Shown in pieces: positions 34,470 through 43,536 of a stretch of DNA of 64,000 nucleotides. Numbering within the stretch: the stretch's first letter is position 1; every line of letters begins with the position of its first letter. The notes beneath the pieces are model-generated. The model was given only the letters and a program-made list of their open reading frames with translations. It had not been told where the DNA came from and ran no database searches. This DNA is from Marinobacterium marinum. GTDB lineage: Bacteria > Pseudomonadota > Gammaproteobacteria > Pseudomonadales > Balneatricaceae. The stretch lies in NCBI RefSeq assembly GCF_013868415.1, contig NZ_JACEMT010000049.1:62001-126000 (forward strand), given 5' to 3'. Both the position numbers and the translations under genes were made by a program.

Positions 34470-37271
34470 TCACGCGGGTGCGGTTACCCGGTCAACCAGA
34501 TATACCAGACTGTGGTAGTCCACACCACTGTGGCTGGACAGGCCGATTTCGCAGGTACGGCTGGTGGAAATGCCTTCACTGCAGTGCTGTACGACAGGCT
34601 TGAGCGTCCGCAGGGCGTGATCATTCAGTTCCGGCAGGTTAAACCCCTTGTCTCCGGCAAAACCACAGCAATGAATACCTTCGGGCACGACTACGTTGTT
34701 GCTGCAGCGGCGGGCAATCTCGATCAGGGCCTGGCCTTCCCCCAAATGCTGAGTGCTGCAGGTGACATGGACGGCGACGGCTTCATCCTGAGGGGTGAAG
34801 GTCAGGCGGTCGAACAGATGCGTGCGGATAAAACGCACGGGATCGTAAATATCCAGACCATTCGTTTCTTCTTTCACCAGGCTCAGGGTGCAGGGACTGG
34901 TATCGCAATAGATCGGGTCCTGGCCGTTGCGACTGGCCGCGTACAAGGCATCCATTAATTCCTGGCGCTTGCGTGAAGCCTGTTCCGGGTAGCCTTTGGA
35001 CGCAAAGGGCTGGCCGCAGCACAGGTTGTCGGCAGGATTCGGAATGACCACTTCGTAGCCGGCCTTTTCCAGCAGCGAGCGGGTCTTGCTGATCAGAGGG
35101 GTCTGTTCCGTATCTGAAGCGGAGGGCCCCATGGTACGTGATACGCAGGAGGGCAGGTATACCACACGGGGGCGAGGGCTGTTGGTGGGACGTGCCGGGT
35201 CAATCAATTTGACCGGTTGTGGCAGCGCCGGGTTCCATGCAGGGAGGCGCTCTCCTGACAGACGGTTGAGGGTTTGACTCCAGCGTTGCAGGCGCGGTGC
35301 GCCCAGCAGCCGGTGTGTCATATCAGCCGCTTTCAGGGTTAGTCGTACCCCGGTGAGCGCCTTGGCAAAGTGTTCTGCCAGCCAGTTGGCCGTGCGGGGG
35401 TGATCCGTTTGCTCCGCACGCAGCTGACGCACCAAATCGCCGGTATTAATGCCAACCGGGCAGTTACGGGCGCACAGGCCGGTGGCGGCACAGCTGTCGA
35501 TGCCCTGGTACTGGAAGGCGGTTTCCAGCTCGCGGGTATCAATGTCGGCACGTTTGCGGGCCTGAATGTCACGCCAGATCACGATGCGCTGTCTGGGGGT
35601 CAGAGTCAGGCCATTGCTGGGGCAGACCGGTTCGCAGAAACCGCATTCGATACATTTGTCGACAATGGGGTCGGCTGCCGGCAGTGGCTTGAGGTTTTTC
35701 AAATGAATATCGGGATCTTCGGACAGAACAACATCCGGATTCAGAATCCCGTTGGGGTCGAGCAGTCGCTTGAGCGTCCACATCAGCTGCCAGGCTTCGC
35801 TGCCCCATTCAAGCTCGACAAAGGGTGCCATGTTGCGTCCGGTGCCGTGCTCGGCCTTCAGAGAGCCGCCGAACTCGGTGGCAACCAGGCTGGCAACATC
35901 GGCCATAAAGGCCTCGTAGCGCTCAACCTGCTCCGGGTTGTCGAAACGTTGGGTGAAAACGAAGTGCAGGTTGCCTTCCAGTGCGTGGCCGAAAATGATC
36001 GCTTCATCGTAGTGATGGCGCTCGAACAGTTCGGTCAGGCGATTAACCCCGATGGCCAGCTGATCAATCGGGAAAGTGACATCCTCGATGATAACGGTGG
36101 TGCCGGTCGGGCGCACGGCCCCCACGGCCGGGAAGGTGCCCTTGCGGACGGCCCATAGCTGACCGGACACGGTCGGGTCTTCGGTAAAATCAACCTGTTG
36201 CTCGACCGGGAAGGGCTGCAGGGCTGTGCGAATATGGGCCAGTTGTTCATGTAACAGGCTATGGCTGGCCGCTCGTGATTCAATCAGCAGCGCACAGGCG
36301 TTGTCGGATAGTCCTGCAATCCATTCGGGCAGGCCCGGCTGCTCCTGTACGGAGCGCAGGCTGCGACGGTCAAGCAGTTCCGCCGCCGCGACCGGTTGCT
36401 GCTTGAGCGTGGTGACGGCATTGCAGCAGGTGGCGACATCGGGAAAGACGATGAGTGCGCTGGCCTTATGCGGATATTCGGGAACGGTGTTGTACGTCAC
36501 CGAGCTGATAAAGCCCAGGGTACCTTCCGAGCCCACCATCAGGTGGGTCAGAATATCCAGCGGTTCGTCGAAGTCGGTCAGGGCGTTAAGAGACAGACCG
36601 GTGGTGTTCTTCAGGCGGTACTTGTGCCGAATCATGTCGGCGAGTTTGGTGTTGGCTCGTGTGTCACGGCCCAGTTGCGCCAGCCGTTCCAGCAGGTCGG
36701 CATGGCTGGCGCGGAAAGCGGCAACGCTGGCAGTATCTTCACTGTCAACGGATGAGCCGTCCGCCAGAATCAGTCGCATGCCCGCCAGTGTGTGGTAACT
36801 GTTCTGGGCAGTGCCACAGCACATGCCGCTGGCATTGTTGGCGACGATGCCGCCGATTTTACAGGCGTTGATGGAAGCCGGGTCGGGCCCGATCTTGCGG
36901 CCCAGCGGCGCCAGGGCAGCATTGGCCTGCGCGCCGATTACGCCGGGCTGCAACTTGATTTGGGAGCCGTTGTCGCGTATTTCGCGTCCGTTCCAGTAAT
37001 CGCCCAGTACAATCAATACGGAATCGCTGATCGCCTGCCCGGAGAGGCTGGTGCCCGCAGCGCGGAAGGTTACCGGCACCTGGTGAGCCGTCGCCAGACG
37101 CAGGATGCCGACCACCTCGTTCTCGGCTTCAACCCGTAGCACCAGCTTGGGAATCAGGCGATAAAAGCTGGCATCCGTGCCGAACGCCAGCGTCGACAGG
37201 GGGTCATCAAAGCGCCTTTCAGCCGGAATCAAATGGTGAATACCGGTTATAAACTCAGCGGGCAGGTTCAT
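34470..37271 (-). CDS. dld: FAD/Fe-S D-lactate dehydrogenase (Dld-II type)
   Basis: 933-residue quinone- or cytochrome-linked D-2-hydroxyacid dehydrogenase. The N-terminal FAD_binding_4 domain (about 40-260) has VTFRAAGTSLSGQA and NNASGMCCGT; the FAD-oxidase C domain follows to about 530. Two ferredoxin-like CxxCxxC clusters (CIECGFCEPVCP and CAATGLCARNCP) lie near 545-610, and two CCG repeats (CCGQPFASKG, CCGFAGDKGF) in the C-terminal third. It is the last gene of the lldP-lldD-dld operon in the order known from Pseudomonas, which makes D-lactate to pyruvate the best call. A 2-hydroxyglutarate-type activity is the alternative. Confidence 0.9.
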   Translation of the reverse strand: MNLPAEFITGIHHLIPAERRFDDPLSTLAFGTDASFYRLIPKLVLRVEAENEVVGILRLATAHQVPVTFRAAGTSLSGQAISDSVLIVLGDYWNGREIRDNGSQIKLQPGVIGAQANAALAPLGRKIGPDPASINACKIGGIVANNASGMCCGTAQNSYHTLAGMRLILADGSSVDSEDTASVAAFRASHADLLERLAQLGRDTRANTKLADMIRHKYRLKNTTGLSLNALTDFDEPLDILTHLMVGSEGTLGFISSVTYNTVPEYPHKASALIVFPDVATCCNAVTTLKQQPVAAAELLDRRSLRSVQEQPGLPEWIAGLSDNACALLIESRAASHSLLHEQLAHIRTALQPFPVEQQVDFTEDPTVSGQLWAVRKGTFPAVGAVRPTGTTVIIEDVTFPIDQLAIGVNRLTELFERHHYDEAIIFGHALEGNLHFVFTQRFDNPEQVERYEAFMADVASLVATEFGGSLKAEHGTGRNMAPFVELEWGSEAWQLMWTLKRLLDPNGILNPDVVLSEDPDIHLKNLKPLPAADPIVDKCIECGFCEPVCPSNGLTLTPRQRIVIWRDIQARKRADIDTRELETAFQYQGIDSCAATGLCARNCPVGINTGDLVRQLRAEQTDHPRTANWLAEHFAKALTGVRLTLKAADMTHRLLGAPRLQRWSQTLNRLSGERLPAWNPALPQPVKLIDPARPTNSPRPRVVYLPSCVSRTMGPSASDTEQTPLISKTRSLLEKAGYEVVIPNPADNLCCGQPFASKGYPEQASRKRQELMDALYAASRNGQDPIYCDTSPCTLSLVKEETNGLDIYDPVRFIRTHLFDRLTFTPQDEAVAVHVTCSTQHLGEGQALIEIARRCSNNVVVPEGIHCCGFAGDKGFNLPELNDHALRTLKPVVQHCSEGISTSRTCEIGLSSHSGVDYHSLVYLVDRVTAPA

Positions 37272-37290
37272 GCTCTCTCCGTATCAGGGG

Positions 37291-38433
37291 TTACTGTGCG
37301 TTTTGGACCAGCAGGCCGGGATTGATATCGGCAATGCTGCGAGCGCCCGTCAGCACCATGGCAACGCGCATCTCTTTCTCGATCAGATCCAGCACATTGG
37401 CAACACCGGCTTCGCCTGCAGCGGCCAGGGCGTAGACAAATGCGCGGCCAAGCATGGTGCAGTCCGCACCCAGCGCCAGCATGCGAACCACGTCAAGACC
37501 TGTCCGTATGCCCGAGTCGACCAGTATTTTCAGGTCGCCCTTTACGGCGTCGGCAATGGGCGGCAGAGCACGTGCGCTGGACAATACGCCGTCAAGCTGA
37601 CGGCCGCCGTGGTTGGAGACGACGATGCCATCGGCACCAAAACTGACGGCGTCGCGCGCGTCCTGGGGGTCAAGGATGCCCTTGATGATCATGGGACCAT
37701 CCCAGAATTCACGAATCCATTCCAGATCCTTCCAGCAGACGGAGGGATCAAAGTTGTCGCCCAGCCAGCCTATGTAGTCTTCCAGTCCGGTCGGGTTGCC
37801 ACGGTAAGTCGAAATGTTGCCCAAGTCATGTGGCTTGCCCAGTAGTCCCACGTCCCAGGCCCACTGCGGGTGGACCATCGCTTGGGCAATGCGGCGAACG
37901 GAAGCTCCGGGGCCGCTCATGCCTGAATGCGCATCCCGATAACGGGCACCCGGTACCGGCATGTCGACGGTGAAGACCAGCGTGGTGACACCGGCAGCCT
38001 TGGCGCGCTCCAGTACGTTTTTCATGAAGCCCCGGTCTTTCAGTACATACAACTGAAACCACAGCGGGCGGCTGCAGGCGGGTGCGACTTCTTCAATGGG
38101 GCACACCGATACTGTCGACAGTGTAAACGGAATGCCTTTTGAGGCTGCTGCACGTGCGGCCTGAACCTCGCCGCGCCGAGCGTACATGCCGGTCAGACCG
38201 ACCGGTGAGAGTGCGACCGGCAGGCTCAGGGTTTCGTCGAACAGCTGCGTTTGCAGGTCCAGTTCGGACATGTCGTTCAAGACGCGCTGGCGCAGTTCGA
38301 TATCGGCAAGGTCGCCAACATTACGCTTCAGGGTGTGCTCGCTATAGGAGCCGCCGTCGATATAGTGGAATAGAAACGGAGGAAGGCGTCGTTTGGCTGC
38401 TGCACGATAATCGGTTGAAGCAGAGATGATCAT
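37291..38433 (-). CDS. lldD: L-lactate dehydrogenase (FMN, membrane-associated)
   Basis: 380 residues from the ATG at 38433, which has CAGGAGAA upstream; longer in-frame starts reach into lldP. FMN-dependent alpha-hydroxyacid oxidase fold: N-terminal [34 protein letters not shown], substrate tyrosine in [10 protein letters not shown], and the active-site [10 protein letters not shown]. It oxidises L-lactate to pyruvate and passes electrons to the respiratory chain. Middle gene of the lactate operon, 19 bp before dld. Confidence 0.94.
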   Translation of the reverse strand: MIISASTDYRAAAKRRLPPFLFHYIDGGSYSEHTLKRNVGDLADIELRQRVLNDMSELDLQTQLFDETLSLPVALSPVGLTGMYARRGEVQAARAAASKGIPFTLSTVSVCPIEEVAPACSRPLWFQLYVLKDRGFMKNVLERAKAAGVTTLVFTVDMPVPGARYRDAHSGMSGPGASVRRIAQAMVHPQWAWDVGLLGKPHDLGNISTYRGNPTGLEDYIGWLGDNFDPSVCWKDLEWIREFWDGPMIIKGILDPQDARDAVSFGADGIVVSNHGGRQLDGVLSSARALPPIADAVKGDLKILVDSGIRTGLDVVRMLALGADCTMLGRAFVYALAAAGEAGVANVLDLIEKEMRVAMVLTGARSIADINPGLLVQNAQ

Positions 38434-38497
38434 TTCAGATTCTCCTGAAAACTGTACAGGTCGATGCCCGGCAAGCCATACCGGGCATCGACAGTGC

Positions 38498-40192
38498 TCA
38501 GTGGCCCAGCAAGGGGTCGCTGAAATCAAATACGAGGACACCAAGCAGGGTGATGATGCCACTCAGCAAAACATAATACAGGGTTGGCCAGATGGTTCTG
38601 CGCAGGGTTGCGCCTTCGCGGCCCAGCAGGCCGACTGTTGCCGATGCTGCCACCACATTGTGGATGGCGATCATGTTGCCCGCTGCCGCACCTACGGCCT
38701 GGCCGGCGACGACCAGGGCGGTGGACAGGCCCAGGTTACTGGCGACACCGAACTGGAACTGGCTGAACATCATGTTCGATACCGTATTGGAGCCTGCCAG
38801 GAAGGCTCCCAGTGCTCCGGTCATCGGGGCAAACAGCGGATAGATGCTACCCATGGTATCAGCCACATAGCGGGCCATGACAATCGGCATGCTGGGCAGG
38901 TCCGAGGCGTTTACACCCGAGTTAATCAAGATTCGTACCATTGGTACAGTAAACAGCAATACAAACCCCGCGCTGAGCAGGATGCCGCCGGACTCTTTGG
39001 CGGCCTTGCCCAGTTCGCTCAGCGTCATCCGATGCAGGAAGAAGGTGGCGGCGACGACCATCACCAGGATGCCGCCCGGCAGGTACAGGGGCTGGAAACC
39101 TGCGTTGACGCCGGTTTCGCCCAGCAGGTCGCTAAAGCCGATGGAGACCGATTTGAACAGAGCAGTCACTTCAGGGAAGACGCGGCTGACCACCAGCAGG
39201 GCACCTACCAGCAGGTAGGGCAGCCAAGCCCGCAGTCCGCTCATCGGACGCGCGGTCAGGTCTTCCAGCTTCATTTCGATGCTGCCCATCCAGGTCTCGG
39301 GCCATTCGGTGCGGTCAGCAAAATCCCAGGTTTTCTTGGGTACCAGGAAGCCTGCACGTGCTGCAGTGGTCACGATGCCCAGGCCGATCAGTCCACCCAT
39401 CAGTGACGGGAACTCGGGTCCCAGCAGGATACCGGTCAGCATGTAGGGCAGGGTGACACAGATACCGGCAAAGAGTGCAAAGGGCAGCACCTCAAAGACC
39501 GCGCGCCAGCTGCGGTCACGGCCGAAGAAGCGTACCAGCATGAGTACCATGATCAGCGGCATAAGCGTACCGACCAGTGCGTGAATCACCGCGACTTCGC
39601 TGGTGATCAGTTGCAGATAGGCGTCCCAACTGGAGCCGTTGGCGACCAGCTGATCCGTAATGGTTGCCTGGTCCAGACCTGTGCTGACCCCGACTATGAT
39701 CGGAGTACCCACCGCACCGAAGGAAACCGGTGTGCTTTGTACCAGCATGCCCATCAGTACCGCTGCCATGGCGGGGAAGCCGATTGCGACCAGCAGAGGG
39801 GCAGCAATGGCGGCCGGGGTGCCGAATCCGGATGCGCCTTCAATGAAGCAGCCAAATAGCCAGGCGATGATAATCGCCTGAATTCGGCGGTCAGGACTGA
39901 TGGTGGTAAAACCGGCACGAATCACCGTGATGGCGCCGGAATGTTTAAGCGTGTTCAGCAGGAAGATGGCGCCGAAGATAATCCACAACAGGCTGACCGT
40001 TACGATCAGGCCCTGCAGGGTTGAAGCTGCCACCCGGTTGAAACTCATATCCCATCCGAAGAGTGCGATTGCTGCGCTGGTCAGATAGACCAGAGGCATG
40101 GCACGGCGTGCCGGCCAACGCAGACCCAGCAGTAGAATGCCAGCCAGAAGGATGGGGGTAAAAGCCAGCAGTGCGAGGAATCCCGAAGACAT
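38498..40192 (-). CDS. lldP: L-lactate permease
   Basis: 564-residue lactate:proton symporter of the LctP family with about 13 hydrophobic segments. Characteristic stretches are [19 protein letters not shown] (about 116-134), SFGAVGTPI and, near the C-terminus, [17 protein letters not shown]. The ATG at 40192 has CAGGAG. First gene of the operon, directly behind the LldR operator region and divergent from lldR. Confidence 0.95.
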   Translation of the reverse strand: MSSGFLALLAFTPILLAGILLLGLRWPARRAMPLVYLTSAAIALFGWDMSFNRVAASTLQGLIVTVSLLWIIFGAIFLLNTLKHSGAITVIRAGFTTISPDRRIQAIIIAWLFGCFIEGASGFGTPAAIAAPLLVAIGFPAMAAVLMGMLVQSTPVSFGAVGTPIIVGVSTGLDQATITDQLVANGSSWDAYLQLITSEVAVIHALVGTLMPLIMVLMLVRFFGRDRSWRAVFEVLPFALFAGICVTLPYMLTGILLGPEFPSLMGGLIGLGIVTTAARAGFLVPKKTWDFADRTEWPETWMGSIEMKLEDLTARPMSGLRAWLPYLLVGALLVVSRVFPEVTALFKSVSIGFSDLLGETGVNAGFQPLYLPGGILVMVVAATFFLHRMTLSELGKAAKESGGILLSAGFVLLFTVPMVRILINSGVNASDLPSMPIVMARYVADTMGSIYPLFAPMTGALGAFLAGSNTVSNMMFSQFQFGVASNLGLSTALVVAGQAVGAAAGNMIAIHNVVAASATVGLLGREGATLRRTIWPTLYYVLLSGIITLLGVLVFDFSDPLLGH

Positions 40193-40230
40193 GGAGCGCT
40201 CCTGTAGTTATTTTTTATCGGACTTGCTCT

Positions 40231-40247
40231 AATTGGTAATACCAATT
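40231..40247. promoter_or_regulatory. LldR operator O1 (perfect palindrome)
   Basis: AATTGGTAATACCAATT is a 17-bp perfect palindrome matching the TTGGTNNNACCAA operator of LldR/PdhR-type regulators. It lies 39 bp upstream of the lldP start, where bound repressor would block the operon promoter until lactate is present. Confidence 0.85.
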
Positions 40248-40375
40248 TACAATCTGATTTGATCAGATTAAGAAAGAGCTTTGCCCATGTCAAACAGAGT
40301 CTGCTTGGACTTTGGTAGTGGTTGGGTGCTTGCGGTTGATCCAAATATCCTCGAGAGGTACTCTCTCTCGCAGGA

Positions 40376-40388
40376 TTGGTAAGACCAA
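40376..40388. promoter_or_regulatory. LldR operator O2
   Basis: TTGGTAAGACCAA repeats the O1 half-sites, centred 143 bp away and ending 11 bp before the lldR ATG. Its position predicts autoregulation and possible looping with O1. It also makes a TTG start for lldR at 40376 unlikely. Confidence 0.8.
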
Positions 40389-40399
40389 AGAGGCAAGTA

Positions 40400-41179
40400 A
40401 TGGATGTAGGTGTGGTACGCCAGAAACGGCTATCCGATAAGATCGTTGAACAGGTAGAAACCATGATTCTGGAGGGCACCCTGCAGGCCGGAGAAAAGCT
40501 GCCGGCAGAGCGGGTGATGGCTGAAGAATTTGGCGTGTCCCGTCCGTCACTGCGTGAGGCCGTGCAGAAAATGGTGGCCAAGGGGCTGCTGGTCAGCCGC
40601 CAGGGCGGTGGCAACTATGTCAGTGAATCGCTTGGCTCCAGTTTCAGTGATCCTCTGCTGGGGCTGCTGGAAGCTCACCCCGAATCGCATCGCGATCTGC
40701 TTGAATTCCGCCACACACTTGAGGCCGATTGTGCGTACTATGCGGCACTTCGTGCCACTGCGCCTGATCGGGAGCAGCTGCAGCAAGCTTTTGACGAGCT
40801 TCAGGCCTGCTATGCACAGGAAGGCAAAGCCTCACGCGCCGAGGAAGGGGCTGCGGATGCCCGTTTTCACTTGGCCATCGCCGAGGCCAGTCACAATGTC
40901 ATATTGCTGCACACCATTCGGTGTCTGTTTGACCTGTTGAAGCGCAACGTCGTCACCAACATCGGTGGCATGTATGCCTTGCGAGATGAGTCTCGTAACA
41001 TGTTGATTCAGCAGCATAAAGCGCTTTTTGAAGCTATTATGCAGGGACAGGCCGACACGGCGAAACGGATTGCCAGTGAACACATCAACTATGTTCAAGA
41101 GGTGTTGCAGGAACGCCTGGAAGAAAGCCAGCGACAGGCGCGTGCCCTTCGACGTGAGCGGCGTGAAGCCTTTGGCTGA
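40400..41179 (+). CDS. lldR: GntR/FadR-family lactate regulator
   Basis: 259-residue repressor starting at the ATG at 40400 (GAGG at 6-bp spacing). The GntR winged helix (about 8-72) reads LSDKIVEQVETMILEG and EEFGVSRPSLREAV; the C-terminal FCD domain (about 85-235) has the metal-binding pattern DARFHLAIAEASHN. It is divergent from lldPD-dld with two matching operators between, so assignment as the lactate-responsive regulator is strong. Confidence 0.93.
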   Translation: MDVGVVRQKRLSDKIVEQVETMILEGTLQAGEKLPAERVMAEEFGVSRPSLREAVQKMVAKGLLVSRQGGGNYVSESLGSSFSDPLLGLLEAHPESHRDLLEFRHTLEADCAYYAALRATAPDREQLQQAFDELQACYAQEGKASRAEEGAADARFHLAIAEASHNVILLHTIRCLFDLLKRNVVTNIGGMYALRDESRNMLIQQHKALFEAIMQGQADTAKRIASEHINYVQEVLQERLEESQRQARALRRERREAFG

Positions 41180-41267
41180 ATGAGGGTGTTAAGGAACCCT
41201 TTGCTACCCTGTTGCAGAGGGGGCTGATGGTGGCGGTCCCCGAAAAACGGACTTTGACAGGTGGATA

Positions 41268-41897
41268 ATGTCATTTAGCAAGGCAATAAAAGGTACCCCG
41301 TTCGCCTTTTCCAAAGGACCGGCGACAGAAAAGGAGTTGGCGCTGATCGAGTTTCCATTGGTTCAGACCTGTGATACCAAAACACTCGGGCGCCATAACC
41401 TGATCGGCTTTTGCATCATGGTGGTTATAATGTTGCTGCTGGGCTGGGGCATGATTGAGTTTGAGATTCCCATGGAGATGATCATCCTGTTTGTCATGCT
41501 CTGGAGCCTGCTGTGCTGGTCTGCCTTGAAGACCGCTCTGGTCACGTTGGCAACGCCGGGGGAGTGGACGGTGACTCTGGATCGCTCGGGGTTGGATTGG
41601 CGCTCGCCGGATGAATCGCTGGAGGCCTCTTTCTTCCTGCCGCTGTCCCGCGTCGAGTGCATTGGAACGGAACAAAACTGGGCTCCGGGCCCGTTTTACA
41701 AATGCCTGTACGGCAATGTCATCGTCCTCAAGGATGGCAGCCGCTTCCATCCGCCCAGCCGGGCCATGGTCAATACCAACATGATCCATGCAGGGCTGCA
41801 AAAGCTGGGCAAGCCTTACCGCATCACCCATATTCGTCCGATCAAGATGAATGGCAATCGTGCTGATCCGTCAGTCACTGAACGGCCATCGCAATAG
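41268..41897 (+). CDS. Hypothetical membrane protein, 209 aa
   Basis: Unrecognised protein with two adjacent membrane segments (about residues 46-63 and 69-88) and a C-terminal cytoplasmic part of about 115 residues that resembles a small PH-like beta domain (GEWTVTLDRSGLDWRSPDE, NVIVLKDGSRFHPP). Such an arrangement is common in membrane proteins of unknown function. Its ATG has a weak GGTGGA upstream. It stands alone between lldR and a decayed region. Confidence 0.6.
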   Translation: MSFSKAIKGTPFAFSKGPATEKELALIEFPLVQTCDTKTLGRHNLIGFCIMVVIMLLLGWGMIEFEIPMEMIILFVMLWSLLCWSALKTALVTLATPGEWTVTLDRSGLDWRSPDESLEASFFLPLSRVECIGTEQNWAPGPFYKCLYGNVIVLKDGSRFHPPSRAMVNTNMIHAGLQKLGKPYRITHIRPIKMNGNRADPSVTERPSQ

Positions 41898-41920
41898 CCA
41901 GCTGCGGATAATGTGTTACC

Positions 41921-41954
41921 GGCCCCAGGCGGATCAATCAGTCCGGGGCCTTTT
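41921..41954 (+). terminator. Possible terminator of the 209-aa membrane protein gene
   Basis: GGCCCC (41921-41926) and GGGGCC (41945-41950) pair across an 18-nt loop and are followed by four T residues. It overlaps the end of a small frame on the opposite strand. Confidence 0.45.
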
Positions 41955-42057
41955 CCGTATCGTGGACACGCATCCGGTAATGATCAAACAGCGCATGGCG
42001 CACTTCCATGTGATCGATGGTGCTATAGGGAACGATCATGCCGTTCAGTTCGTGCAT
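41938..42057 (-). CDS. Small ORF (39 aa), possibly frameshifted tail of the adjacent membrane protein
   Basis: The ATG at 42057 lies inside the last codons of the upstream membrane-protein gene (13-bp overlap) and reads MHELNGMIVPYSTIDHMEVR and a further 19 residues with natural-looking composition. It is either a tiny coupled gene or the original C-terminus of that protein, displaced by a frameshift near 42050-42070. I cannot tell which from one sequence. Confidence 0.35.
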   Translation of the reverse strand: MHELNGMIVPYSTIDHMEVRHALFDHYRMRVHDTEKAPD

Positions 42058-42530
42058 GTCCCGCCCATGAACAACCGGACATCACAGGTTTGATAGGTAA
42101 CAGCGCGATCGTAACCGCGGGGATGGACGGATTGGCTGGTGCAGTTGTGTAGCTCAAAATCTCTGGGGCTGATTTGGCTGTATGCGAATGCATGGTCACG
42201 TTCAAACCATAGCATGGCCAATGCCAGCAGCAGTGGCACCAGGCTCCAGGTTGCGTACGGCAACAGACGGTGGCCGTATTGTGGATAGACAAACACCATG
42301 ATCAGGGTATGAAGCGTAATCAGCACCAAGGCGGCATGTTCACCCAGCTTGAGCATCAGCAGGGTATCATCCAGTGCCAGAATCAGCTCCGGACCGATAA
42401 TCACCAGTTGCAGGATGGCAACGCAGGTGAGTCGGGTGCCGGGGTGGCGGGCAAATAGTGCCAGCATGACAATGGACAGGCCGACATACCCCAGAACACC
42501 GGCCAGGCCCAGCCCGAGAGCGCCTGCCAT
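42045..42530 (-). CDS. Hypothetical four-TM membrane protein
   Basis: 161 residues with about four hydrophobic segments (at roughly 3-25, 34-52, 66-83 and 91-108) followed by a polar C-terminal tail containing several cysteines (HNCTSQSVHPRGYD, YQTCDV). No family recognised. The start at 42530 has no good ribosome-binding site and lies exactly where the neighbouring acetyltransferase gene is broken, so the N-terminus may have been altered by the same rearrangement. Confidence 0.5.
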   Translation of the reverse strand: MAGALGLGLAGVLGYVGLSIVMLALFARHPGTRLTCVAILQLVIIGPELILALDDTLLMLKLGEHAALVLITLHTLIMVFVYPQYGHRLLPYATWSLVPLLLALAMLWFERDHAFAYSQISPRDFELHNCTSQSVHPRGYDRAVTYQTCDVRLFMGGTCTN

Positions 42531-42552
42531 TCAAGATGGTGAGCAGAAGCCG

Positions 42553-42927
42553 ATGTTGCGTCAGTTTTATGATTGGTGTCGGTCGAGCTATGAAGCGCAC
42601 GGCTTTGGCCCCTGGGCTCTGCAAGAAAAGGCCAGTGGTCAGCTGGTGGGGTTCTGCGGGGTAAGTCCCGAGCCGGTTGAAGGGCAGCAGGAGATCAATC
42701 TGGGCTACCGCCTGGCCCGTCAATTCTGGCATCAGGGCTTCGCCACCGAAGCTGTCAGGGGCGTAATGGATTACGCCTTTTCTGGGCTTGCACTTGAATC
42801 TGTTGTGGTGATTATCGAGCCCGAGCATCACGCCTCGCTCAGGGTGGCGGAGAAAGCAGGGTTCAGCGATTACCGTCTGGTTGAGTTTCATGATCGGCCG
42901 GTGAGGTTGTATCGGGTGCAGCGTTAA
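42553..42927 (+). pseudogene. GNAT acetyltransferase lacking its N-terminus
   Basis: The frame encodes the acetyl-CoA-binding two thirds of a RimJ/RimL-type GNAT protein (HGFGPWAL, VGFCGVSPEP, EINLGYRLARQFWHQGFATE and a conserved SLRVAEKAGF). Family members are about 170-180 residues; only 124 remain from the ATG at 42553. Homology-like sequence extends a few codons upstream (QDGEQKP), to about 42532, where it stops abruptly at the start of the opposite-strand gene. It is probably a deletion remnant; a shortened functional protein is less likely. Confidence 0.6.
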
Positions 42928-42968
42928 AAGCTTTACTGATAGTTGTGATGTGTATGTGAGGAGTTGTC

Positions 42969-43221
42969 ATGGAAGAGTTGGTAGAAGGCGACTTCAGGGG
43001 GACTGCTGCGCTTGCTGGGCGGTGTTGTACGCCTGTTGCTGTTTCTGGTTTGGGATCTATGTTTTGAAGTGGTGGCCTGGTATGTCGGTTGGCCGGTATG
43101 CCGTGTTTTGAGCCTAGGCAGGTTCCCCAAAGCACCCATAAGTGCACAGGAACAGGAAAGTACCTTGTCGGGTATTTTCGTGATTATAAACTCAACACCC
43201 GGAACCTCACTGAAGGGGTAA
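42969..43221 (+). pseudogene. Small membrane-protein gene with +1 frameshift at a G5 tract
   Basis: A clear GAGGAG site precedes an ATG that reads MEELVEGDFRG and then drifts out of frame and stops. Removing one G from the five-G run at 42997-43001 joins it to the downstream frame (LLRLLGGVVR, WDLCFEVVAWYVGWPV, SLGRFPK), giving an 84-residue protein with one or two hydrophobic helices typical of a family of small uncharacterised proteins in pseudomonads and relatives. It may be a true pseudogene, a phase-variable tract or a sequencing error. Confidence 0.6.
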
Positions 43222-43536
43222 AGTAAGGTCAGGGGTGTCGAGCTTTTTAATCCGCCAGTTTAGAAATCGTAATTCATACCCAGCGCGATCAGGTTCAGTA
43301 AGTTCAGAGCGATGGCGTAACTGAGTCCCGACTTCTGCCGATGTGGCAGCTCGTCTGCAAGGTTGAGCGCGAATTAGGAAAGCCGGCATGGAAAGACAAT
43401 TCAAGTCTGTGTAGCCAGCCAGTGTGAAGTTAACTCGGTGCCGGGGGATATAAAAACGCCAGCCAGCCTTTCGGCTGACTGGCAAAGAACAACGCTTCCT
43501 GCGTCGGGGAAGAGACAGGTATATCGAGTCTGCCTG
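43222..43536. other. Intergenic region, 315 bp
   Basis: I see no complete gene. On the minus strand a short frame ending at 43260 encodes a hydrophobic tail (NLLNLIALGMNYDF) that might be the remnant of a lost gene, but it is closed by a stop codon at 43374-43376. Nothing else stands out. Confidence 0.5.

Noticed and set aside
43260-43373. Hydrophobic tail ending NYDF on the minus strand
   Set aside because: It could be the C-terminus of a lost gene (a terminal aromatic residue recalls outer-membrane proteins), but only 37 codons remain before an in-frame stop and there is no start or homologous context.
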